Position numbers and translations under genes: made by a program
NCBI GenBank assembly: GCA_039184055.1
Contig: JBCDBH010000083.1
Coordinates: 1 to 18,337 of the forward strand
Length of the DNA stretch: 18,337 nt
Source: JBCDBH01 sp039184055
Lineage (GTDB): Bacteria > Acidobacteriota > Thermoanaerobaculia > Multivoradales > J023
Reading direction: 5' to 3'
Part shown: piece after piece, positions 6,935-14,834 of the stretch
Layout of the letters: every line of letters starts with the position of its first letter
Numbering within the stretch: position 1 is the first letter of the stretch
The notes under the pieces: generated by a model
Databases searched by the model: none
What the model saw: only the letters and a program-made list of their open reading frames with translations
What the model was told of the DNA's origin: nothing

Positions 6935-7980
6935 GATTCGCTGGCCGAAGACGCGTCGTCGTTCGAGGCATCGTCGTTCGACCCGTCATCATCGCCACCT
7001 TCACGACGCAGCTCGATCGGCTCGGCCTGGTAGCCATCGTCACGGAGATAACGCGCCAGGGGCTCGGCAAAGCCATGGGTGGTGAGCACGCGCCGCGCCC
7101 CGGTCTCACGAATCGTGGCGAGGATCTCCGACCAATCGGCGTGATCGGAAAGCACGAAGCCTCGGTCGACGCCTCGCCAACGCCGACGACCGCGCACCCG
7201 CATCCACCCCGAGGCGAAGGCGGTGGTGGCGTTGCCAAAGCGTCGCATCCACGTGGTGCCACGGGCCGACGGTGGCGCCAGGATCAGCCCACCGGCCCAG
7301 CTCTGGCCTTTCTCGGCCTCGGCGACCAGGTTCGTCTCGACCAGCTCGACTCCATCTTCCCGGTAGGCGCGGGTCAAGGCGGCCATAGCGCCGTGCAGCC
7401 ACACCGGGCCCGGAGCGCGTCCGACCAGCTCGGCGAGGATGCGCTGCGCTTTGCCAAAGGCGTAGCAGAAGAGCACGGCCGCGCGTCCATCGTCGGCGGC
7501 ACGACGCCACCAGTCGACGAGCTCGTCGATCACTTCGGACGTCGACGGCCAGCGATAAATCGGCAAGGCGAAAGTCGCCTCGGTGATGAAGACGTCGGCT
7601 TCGACCACTTCGAAGCCTCGCGCGGTGGGGTCGGCGGCGCGTTTGTAATCACCCGACACCACCCAGACGTCGCCGTCGGCCTCGATTCGGACCTGCGCCG
7701 AGCCACGGACGTGCCCGGCGGGATGAAAGGAGAGCTGGTGATTGCCCAGGCGATAGGGCTCTCCGAACGGCAGCGTATCGATGACCGCGTCGTCACCGAG
7801 ACGCTGACGGAGAAAGGGCAAAGACGCATGAGGGGCGAGATAGCGCTCGCTACCGGGACGCGCATGATCCATATGCGCGTGGGTCACCACGGCGAGCGGC
7901 ACGGGCTTGACCGGGTCGACGTGATAACCCCCGTCGGCCGCCCACAATCCATGCTCGGTCACCTCGAGAAGATCGCTCAT
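6931..7980 (-). CDS. Ligase-associated MBL-fold DNA exonuclease
   Basis: A 349-residue metallo-beta-lactamase/beta-CASP-type nuclease, of the family found beside bacterial ATP-dependent DNA ligases. Metal ligands are visible: THAHMDHA at 33-40 (His34, His36, Asp38, His39), His90 in PAGHVRGS, Asp111 in SGDYKR, His280 in LSDHADW, and a late THGF at 301-304 (His302). It probably trims DNA ends for the ligase encoded next, whose start codon overlaps its stop. The last 20 residues are an Asp/Ser/Asn tail built from about three DDxSN repeats. It starts 32 nt after the symporter stop without a strong ribosome site, so it may be read through from the upstream operon or have its own promoter inside the symporter gene. 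Confidence 0.88.
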   Translation of the reverse strand: MSDLLEVTEHGLWAADGGYHVDPVKPVPLAVVTHAHMDHARPGSERYLAPHASLPFLRQRLGDDAVIDTLPFGEPYRLGNHQLSFHPAGHVRGSAQVRIEADGDVWVVSGDYKRAADPTARGFEVVEADVFITEATFALPIYRWPSTSEVIDELVDWWRRAADDGRAAVLFCYAFGKAQRILAELVGRAPGPVWLHGAMAALTRAYREDGVELVETNLVAEAEKGQSWAGGLILAPPSARGTTWMRRFGNATTAFASGWMRVRGRRRWRGVDRGFVLSDHADWSEILATIRETGARRVLTTHGFAEPLARYLRDDGYQAEPIELRREGGDDDGSNDDASNDDASSASES

Positions 7981-8012
7981 ACTCGAGGACTACATTCGTC
8001 GCGCGCCCGTGA

Positions 8013-9539
8013 CTAGGATTCCGATTGTCGAGAGGTCTTCCGAGAAACGGACCATCCGAGCGTCGCCACCACCAGGCTGGCGAGCAGGGCGTAGCTGGCG
8101 GTGAGCCCGGGGTTGGTGCCGTCGGCAGAGGTGAGCAGGCTGACGCCGCTGTAGCGGAAGAAGAAGTGCACCGCGAGCGCGGTGAGCGACGCCGTCACCA
8201 CCCAGCCTTTGGCGAGCGGCCAGCGAAAGATGCCGAAGAGCAAAGGCACGAAGGTGGCGGCGAAGAGCGCGTAGACGCCTTCTTGCGCGAAGATCGCGAT
8301 GCTAAGCCCTTTGGTGTGGTGCTGCACCAGCGAGAGTACGAAGGCGAGCACGCCCAAGCCGATCAGGCTCCACCGACCGACGCGAAGCGCGAGACGGGTT
8401 TCGTCGGCGGCATCGGTCACTACGCCACGACGCCGCCGTGCCACCAGAAAGACATCGTTGGCGAGAATCGCCGACAGCGCCACCAGGATGCCGTCGAGCG
8501 TCGACATACCGGCGGCGAGCAGGGCGATCGACACGACGGTTTGGAGCAGCGGCGGAAAGGTGTCGACGATATAGGCCGGCATCACGCCGTCGATCCCCAT
8601 CCCGGTCTCGGCCATGAACGCGGTCACCGCCTCGGCCGAACCGACCCGGGCGTAGAGGCCACAGAGCAGCACCGAGGTGAAGATGAAGCCCGCGCCGACG
8701 GTGATCATCAGATAGCGGTTCACGTCGCGGTCGCTTTTGACGTAGAGCGCTTTGATCAAGAAATGCGGCTGCAGGGTGAGCGCGAAGCCGACCAGGAGGT
8801 TGACCCCGAAGACCTCGAAGAGGTTGCGGAAAAGCACGCTGTCGGGATTGGCGACCGAGGTCAGCAGCGGGTCGATGGCGGTGAGCTCGGACCACAGCGC
8901 ACCGCTCGCCAGCCACTCCCAGCCCGACGCGGTGAGCAGGCCGGCGACCACCAGCATCACCACACCCTGTGCGGTGTTGGTGTAGGCGTGAGCGTAGGTG
9001 CCACCAAAAAAGACGTAGGCGAAGACGAAAAGAATCACCCCGGCGAGCGAGACTTCGAATCCCCACCCGGGCACCAGGCTTTCGACACCGAGTGTCGCCA
9101 ACATCAAGCCTGCCATGGCATAGCAGATCAGCACCACCATGGCGATCAGGAAGAGGTTGATCACGGCGTAGAAGACGGTGAGCCGTGAATCGCCCCAGGT
9201 CTCCCCGATCCATTGCGGCACGGTGAGAATGCGGGTTTTGGCACCGACCCGGCGAAAGCCCTTGGTGAAGACGATGATGCCGACGGTGAGCCCGAGCCCG
9301 GCGGCGACGCCATAACCGAGCACCGCCGAGATGCCGTAGGCGTAGACGATGCCGGGGTTGATCACCAGCGTGGCGGTCGAGGTCATGCTCGCCGCCAGCG
9401 CCATGCCGACCACCCACGGTCGCATATCGCCTTTGCCGATGGCGTAGCTTTCGAGCGAGTCGGTTTTCTTGTTGCCGAGATAGGCGAGATAAAGCGTGAC
9501 GACGACGTAGAGCGCGAACAGGCTCCAGGACAACGCCAT
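8013..9539 (-). CDS. Sodium:solute symporter (SSS family)
   Basis: A 508-residue inner-membrane transporter of the LeuT-fold sodium:solute symporter family, with about 13 hydrophobic helices. The first begins at residue 4 (LSWSLFALYVVVTLYLAYL). Family marks are the early GKGDMRPW loop at 36-42, the unwound first-core-helix region (MALAASMTSTATLV at 46-59) and AAGMSTLDGILVALSAILAN at 342-361, where Ser346 and Thr347 are placed to bind Na+. The start at 9539 is chosen because its ATG shares a base with the upstream hydrolase stop (TGATG). A frame extending upstream to 10055 only reads the hydrolase gene in the wrong frame. Members import solutes such as carboxylates, amino acids or sugars; the solute here is unknown. 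Its place at the end of a catabolic-type operon suggests it brings the substrate, or a hydrolysis product, across the inner membrane. Confidence 0.88.
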   Translation of the reverse strand: MALSWSLFALYVVVTLYLAYLGNKKTDSLESYAIGKGDMRPWVVGMALAASMTSTATLVINPGIVYAYGISAVLGYGVAAGLGLTVGIIVFTKGFRRVGAKTRILTVPQWIGETWGDSRLTVFYAVINLFLIAMVVLICYAMAGLMLATLGVESLVPGWGFEVSLAGVILFVFAYVFFGGTYAHAYTNTAQGVVMLVVAGLLTASGWEWLASGALWSELTAIDPLLTSVANPDSVLFRNLFEVFGVNLLVGFALTLQPHFLIKALYVKSDRDVNRYLMITVGAGFIFTSVLLCGLYARVGSAEAVTAFMAETGMGIDGVMPAYIVDTFPPLLQTVVSIALLAAGMSTLDGILVALSAILANDVFLVARRRRGVVTDAADETRLALRVGRWSLIGLGVLAFVLSLVQHHTKGLSIAIFAQEGVYALFAATFVPLLFGIFRWPLAKGWVVTASLTALAVHFFFRYSGVSLLTSADGTNPGLTASYALLASLVVATLGWSVSRKTSRQSES

Positions 9540-10348
9540 CAGCTCGCGCCCAACCGCTCGAGCGTGAGCCGTTCGAGAAACGGCAGGCAGGTCTCGACGA
9601 GCCAGCGCGGATCTTCCATCACCAAACCGTGACCGGCGCTCGGATGCTCGACCACCTCGGCATGCAGCAGCGTGGCGAGCTGGTGCGACGACGCTGGTGG
9701 CATCACCTCGTCGAGATTCGCCACCACCACGCTCGAAGGCGCTTCGACCCGCTCGGCTTCGGCGCTCAGATCGAAGCCGAGCACTGTCTCCAAAATCCGT
9801 CGCAATCCGCCGTACCACGTATCGGGAAGCGCCATGGTGGCGGCACGGCGTGACGCCAGGACGTCGGCGTGATCGCGCCGATAGCTCTCCGAGAACACCT
9901 CTTCGGCGACCAGATCGTAGACCGTACCCCGCGCGTCGTTGTCGAGCGCTTCGATGACCCGACGCGTACTGCGATCGAAGCGTTCGCTGGCGCGCAGACC
10001 GACGGTGACCGCTTGAAGCGACGTCACGCGTCGTGGCCAGTCGGCGGCCAGACAAACGCCGATCATGCCGCCAAAGGAGGCACCGATAACGTGCGCCTGA
10101 TCGATATCGAGATGATCGAGCAAGGCAACGACGTCGGCGGCGTGGTCAGCAAGACGGGTTGTCGGTTCTCCATGGCTTGTCTTCTCGGGGCTCAGCAGCT
10201 GCCCGCGAAAATCGCACCGGATGACCTGGAAACGCTCGACCAAGGATGTGGCTACCTCGTGCCAGGCGGCGATGGTCATCATGCCGCCGTTGAGCAGCAC
10301 CACCGGTGGCCCATCACCCTCGACACGGTGGGTCAGAAGCGCGCTCAC
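9539..10348 (-). CDS. Alpha/beta hydrolase (soluble)
   Basis: A 269-residue alpha/beta-fold hydrolase. The oxyanion-loop region LLNGGMM is at 18-24, the nucleophile elbow GASFGG at 89-94 (Ser91), the acid is probably Asp213 in ANLDEVMPP, and the base His240 is in SAGHGLV. There is no signal peptide, so it is cytoplasmic. The start is a GTG at 10348, overlapping the acyl-CoA synthetase stop (GTGA), with GGAGG 8 nt upstream. Likely chemistry is cleavage of an ester, thioester or lactone, or a C-C bond as in meta-cleavage hydrolases; sequence alone does not decide. Close overlap with the CoA ligase before it and the symporter after it supports a shared pathway. Confidence 0.85.
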   Translation of the reverse strand: MSALLTHRVEGDGPPVVLLNGGMMTIAAWHEVATSLVERFQVIRCDFRGQLLSPEKTSHGEPTTRLADHAADVVALLDHLDIDQAHVIGASFGGMIGVCLAADWPRRVTSLQAVTVGLRASERFDRSTRRVIEALDNDARGTVYDLVAEEVFSESYRRDHADVLASRRAATMALPDTWYGGLRRILETVLGFDLSAEAERVEAPSSVVVANLDEVMPPASSHQLATLLHAEVVEHPSAGHGLVMEDPRWLVETCLPFLERLTLERLGAS

Positions 10349-11889
10349 GAAGCAGCCTCCATCACGAAGCGTTCCCGCAGCTCGCCCTTGACCACCTTGC
10401 CGTAGGGCGTCCGTGGCAGGGCGTCGACGTAGCGATAACCACGTGGCAATTTGTAGCGCGCCAGCCGCGCTTCGAGATGGCTCGTCAGCGCGTCGTCATC
10501 GAGCGCCTCACGGGCGACGACGAAGGCGACTCCGATCTCGCCCCATTTCTCGTCGGGTACGCCGACCACGGCGGCGTCGGCGACCGCTGGATGACGCATC
10601 AGCTCACCCTCGATTTCCGCCGGGTAGACGTTGACGCCACCGCTGATGATCATGTCTTTTTCGCGGCCCGCGACATAGAAGAAACCGTCCGCGTCACGAC
10701 GCGCCAAATCGCCGCTGTGAAAGAAGCCGTCGGCATCGTGCGCCGCCTGTGTCGCGGCTTCATTGTTCCAATAGCCGAGCGAAACGTGCGGGCCGCGAAA
10801 GAGCATCTCCCCCACCTCACCGGTCGCCACGTCGGCTCCCGTCTCGTCGACCAGCCGCACGTCGGTGAACATCATCGGCTTGCCGATCGAGCCCGCCTTG
10901 GCTACCGAATCCTCGACCGTCATGGCGAAGCAATTCACACCCACCTCGGTCATACCAAAACCCTGTTTGAACGCCGCGCCACGACCCTGCCAAACGTCGA
11001 TGAGGTACTGCGGCAGCGGCGCGCCACCGCTGATCAGCCAGCGCACCGACGACAGATCGGCAGTGGCGAACCGGGGCGATTCCATGAGCATCTGCCAAAT
11101 CGTCGGCACGCCGAGAATCACCGTGCAGCGCTCACGCTCGATGACGTCCCACACCTGATCGGTATCGAAGCCATCGTGGAGCACGATGGTACCGCCGACG
11201 GTGAAGATCGGCACCAGAAACGCCATCAGACCACCGGCGTGGTAGAGCGGTGTGAAAATCGGGCTGACGTCGTCTTCACGTAGGCCCCAGCCACAGGCGG
11301 TGTTGTAGCCGTTCCACGCCACCATGCGGTGCGGAATCATCACGCCCTTGGGCTTGCCGGTCGTTCCCGAGGTGTAGAGCAGGCAGTAGAGATCGTCACC
11401 GACGCACGGCTCGCGGGTGAATCCGACGCTCTCCACCGATTCGATCTCGGTGGCCCAAGCGAGATCGGTCGAGTCGGCGGGGGCATCCGACGGGGCGTCG
11501 AGCGCCAGCCAATGTTCGACGGTCGGAACCTGATCACGCATCGCCGCGATGGTATCGGCGAAGTCGCCGTCATAGATCAGCGCGCGACAGCCGGCGTCGG
11601 CCACCACGTGGGCGAGCTCGTGCGCGGTGAGCCGGGTGCCGAGGGTGACCAGCACCACCCCACCCTTGGGCGCGGCGAAGAAGGCATCGAGAAACTCGAC
11701 GCGGTTGTGCGCCAGGATGCCCACCCGATCACCTTTTTCGAGCCCGAGCCGACGCCAGAGCGCCGCAACGCGGGTGGCGCGGTCGTTGAGCTGGCGATAC
11801 GTCCACCGCGAGCCGCTCGCGACCTCGACCAAGGCCTCTTTGTCGGGGGTGAGACGCGCTCGTTCGGTGAGCAAATCGGCATGGATCAT
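10345..11889 (-). CDS. Acyl-CoA synthetase (AMP-forming, FadD-like)
   Basis: A 514-residue ANL-superfamily enzyme that activates a carboxylic acid with ATP and then forms the CoA thioester. Motifs are complete: YTSGTTGKPKG at 172-182, GFGMTE at 310-315, SGDLA at 392-396, GREKDMIISGGVNVYPAEIE at 408-427, and C-terminal PYGKVVK with catalytic Lys498. The ordinary C-terminal domain and catalytic lysine argue for a CoA ligase rather than an OleC-type beta-lactone synthetase. Chain length or aromatic specificity cannot be read safely. The ATG overlaps the preceding hydrolase stop by four bases, with only a weak GAGG about 14 nt upstream, so translation probably depends on coupling. The operon context suggests it activates the acid released by one of the two flanking hydrolases. 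Confidence 0.92.
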   Translation of the reverse strand: MIHADLLTERARLTPDKEALVEVASGSRWTYRQLNDRATRVAALWRRLGLEKGDRVGILAHNRVEFLDAFFAAPKGGVVLVTLGTRLTAHELAHVVADAGCRALIYDGDFADTIAAMRDQVPTVEHWLALDAPSDAPADSTDLAWATEIESVESVGFTREPCVGDDLYCLLYTSGTTGKPKGVMIPHRMVAWNGYNTACGWGLREDDVSPIFTPLYHAGGLMAFLVPIFTVGGTIVLHDGFDTDQVWDVIERERCTVILGVPTIWQMLMESPRFATADLSSVRWLISGGAPLPQYLIDVWQGRGAAFKQGFGMTEVGVNCFAMTVEDSVAKAGSIGKPMMFTDVRLVDETGADVATGEVGEMLFRGPHVSLGYWNNEAATQAAHDADGFFHSGDLARRDADGFFYVAGREKDMIISGGVNVYPAEIEGELMRHPAVADAAVVGVPDEKWGEIGVAFVVAREALDDDALTSHLEARLARYKLPRGYRYVDALPRTPYGKVVKGELRERFVMEAAS

Positions 11890-12956
11890 AGAGTGGATGC
11901 CTCGGCCGTCGCGCTCGCCTCGGCTTCACCGGATGGCCCGGAAACAGGCGGCTCGTCGACAGAAGGTTCGACGTCAGACGGCTCGTCCATAGACGGCTCA
12001 GCAATCGGCGCCGGCAGCGCCAACACCTCGAGCAAAAGCTCGGTGAAGCTGGCCGGACACTCCGTGGTCGGTACGTGGCCACAAGTCTCGAGCGGGTGCA
12101 GACGCGCCACCGGCAGCTCGGCGAGCAGGCGCTTTTCGTAGCCGATCTCGAAGTAGCGATCCGACATGCCCCAAATCACATCGACCGGCACGGCGAAGCC
12201 ACCGAGCTGACCGTCGAGCACATACGGCTCGAACGACTCCGGCGCGGCGAACATCCGACCGACCGCACCGTCACGCATGTGCTCCACCACATCATCGAGC
12301 ACGAAGTCGGGCACCGGCGCCGCCGACGGATCACGCATCGCCGCCATCACCGCGCGCGCCTCCTCACGATCGGCCGGCATCAGGCTCACCCCCTCGGGTG
12401 GCGTGCTGCGTAGCGGTCCGCCGTTGACCAAGACCACTCGGTCGATCGTATCGGCGCGATCGAGGGCGTAATACGACGCCAGCCAGGCGCCCATCGAATG
12501 CCCCACCAAGACCACCGGCTCGGGAACGTCGTCGGCCGCGAGCTCGGTATCGAGAAATGCCGTCACGCCCCCGACCACCTTGTCGAAGGGCAACGGACCG
12601 TCGGCCGGATCGCTATCACCATGCCCGGGAGCATCGAGAGCGATCACCCGCCAACCGGCTTCACGGAGCGGTCGCGCCACCACCCGCCAGGCACCGGCTT
12701 GATCCCCGGCGCCGTGCAGCAGCACCACCGTTCCCAGCTCGCCAAAGCCACCTTCGTAGCTGACTATCTGGCTCGTGGTGCCGTCGCCGAGAGTCAGCTC
12801 GTCGACCTGGCGATGAAGACCTGCGTCTTCGAGCCCTTTGCGACCGATCCACACGCCCATTTCGATCGGGTTGCCACGCATCCAGAGCAAGAAGCCGACC
12901 GCGATCCCGACCCCGATGAGAACCAGCAATCCGACACCGATCAAGACTCGTTTCAT
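11886..12956 (-). CDS. Membrane-anchored alpha/beta hydrolase with acidic Pro-rich tail
   Basis: A 356-residue alpha/beta hydrolase. The start at 12956 is preferred over an ATG seven codons upstream because AAGGAG lies about 9 nt before it and the protein then opens with Met-Lys-Arg and a hydrophobic anchor (residues 4-26, including LIGVGLLVLIGVGIAVGFLL). The hydrolase domain has the oxyanion motif LLHGAG at 79-84, nucleophile elbow GHSMG at 152-156 (Ser154), Asp266 in GMSDRYF and His294 in CGHVP. The anchor lacks a clear cleavage site, so the catalytic domain probably faces the periplasm while tethered to the inner membrane. Residues 319-343 repeat an EPSxDEP-like acidic proline motif, an unusual flexible tail. 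It could hydrolyse the imported ester before transport by the symporter. It follows the KAS III-like gene by 22 nt and overlaps the CoA ligase by four. Confidence 0.83.
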   Translation of the reverse strand: MKRVLIGVGLLVLIGVGIAVGFLLWMRGNPIEMGVWIGRKGLEDAGLHRQVDELTLGDGTTSQIVSYEGGFGELGTVVLLHGAGDQAGAWRVVARPLREAGWRVIALDAPGHGDSDPADGPLPFDKVVGGVTAFLDTELAADDVPEPVVLVGHSMGAWLASYYALDRADTIDRVVLVNGGPLRSTPPEGVSLMPADREEARAVMAAMRDPSAAPVPDFVLDDVVEHMRDGAVGRMFAAPESFEPYVLDGQLGGFAVPVDVIWGMSDRYFEIGYEKRLLAELPVARLHPLETCGHVPTTECPASFTELLLEVLALPAPIAEPSMDEPSDVEPSVDEPPVSGPSGEAEASATAEASTL

Positions 12957-12978
12957 CGCTTCTCTCTCCTTGCGCATG

Positions 12979-13986
<1,008 letters not shown>

Positions 13987-13992
<6 letters not shown>

Positions 13993-14038
13993 GTTCCCGA
14001 CCGTGCTCACGTTCCCAACCTGCTCATGTTCCCAAAAC
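13987..14038 (-). repeat. Three-copy tandem repeat of ribosome site plus start codon
   Basis: Plus-strand units are GCTCATGTTCCCGACCGT (13987-14004), GCTCACGTTCCCAACCT (14005-14021) and GCTCATGTTCCCAAAAC (14022-14038). On the coding (minus) strand each reads GGGAAC followed by ATG, GTG or ATG and then AGC. The rightmost copy carries the SDR stop codon overlapping its ATG; the leftmost ATG starts the KAS III-like gene. Confidence 0.9.
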
Positions 14039-14809
14039 CAAGCCACCATCCACCGACAGGACGGTGCCATGAATGAAGGTTGCCGCATCGGAGGCGAGGA
14101 AAAGGTACGCCTCGGCGATGTCGTCGACCTCACCCATACGCCCGATGGGGGTATGCGCGACTAGGCTTTCGAGCACTTTGGGTGGCATCGCGGAGACGAT
14201 CTCGGTGCGGACGAAACCGGGCGCCACGGCATTGACGCGAATGCCGTGACGACCGAGCTCACGCGCCCAGGTTTTGGTCATGGTGATCACCCCACCCTTG
14301 GTGGCGGCGTAATTGGTCTGACCGAAGTTGCCGTAGAGACCGACCACCGAGCTGGCGTTCAGGACCACGCCACCACCACCCGCGATCAGATGGGGCACCA
14401 CCGCCCGGGTGCAGTGGAAGACCCCTTTGAGGTTGACGTCGATGACCTGATCCCACGCCTCGTCGGATAGGAAGCCCGCCACCGCGTCGTCACGCCATTT
14501 CACCAGCTGCGCGTCGCGCACGATCCCGGCGTTGTTGATCAGCACGTCGAGACGCCCGAAGCGCGCCAGGACGGCGGCCACGGTGGTGTCGACCGCCGAG
14601 GCGTCACGCACGTCGAGACGGGTGTAGCTGGCATCGGCGGCGCCGGCTTCGAGAAGCTCGGTCGTGATCGCCACGCCATCCGTCTCGGCGACGTCCCACA
14701 CCGCCACGCACGCGCCTTCACGGGCGAAGCGGAGGGCGGTGGCGCGGCCGATCCCGGCGTGGCCGCCGGTGACGATCACCGCCTTGGCGGCGAGTCCTGT
14801 TTCGATCAT
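14024..14809 (-). CDS. Short-chain dehydrogenase/reductase (FabG-like, probably NAD-linked)
   Basis: A 261-residue classical SDR, cytoplasmic. The cofactor motif TGGHAGIG is at 14-21, NNAG at 92-95, the catalytic Ser is probably Ser154 (in NASSVVG), and YAATK at 167-171 gives Tyr167 and Lys171. Asp39 at the end of the second beta strand favours NAD(H) over NADP(H), pointing to an oxidative, catabolic role rather than fatty-acid synthesis. Likely substrates are 3-hydroxyacyl-CoA esters or an alcohol or ketone of the imported compound; this is inference. The start has GGAG 8 nt upstream and lies 25 nt after the receptor gene. Its stop overlaps the first unit of the tandem start repeat before the KAS III-like gene. 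Confidence 0.9.
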   Translation of the reverse strand: MIETGLAAKAVIVTGGHAGIGRATALRFAREGACVAVWDVAETDGVAITTELLEAGAADASYTRLDVRDASAVDTTVAAVLARFGRLDVLINNAGIVRDAQLVKWRDDAVAGFLSDEAWDQVIDVNLKGVFHCTRAVVPHLIAGGGGVVLNASSVVGLYGNFGQTNYAATKGGVITMTKTWARELGRHGIRVNAVAPGFVRTEIVSAMPPKVLESLVAHTPIGRMGEVDDIAEAYLFLASDAATFIHGTVLSVDGGLVLGT

Positions 14810-14834
14810 CGTCGTACTCCGTCAGCGCGGGTCA

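Noticed and set aside
9540..10055. N-terminal extension of the symporter frame
   Set aside because: The extra 172 residues are Arg/Ser-rich, overlap the hydrolase gene in another frame, and the true start with a membrane helix is at 9539.
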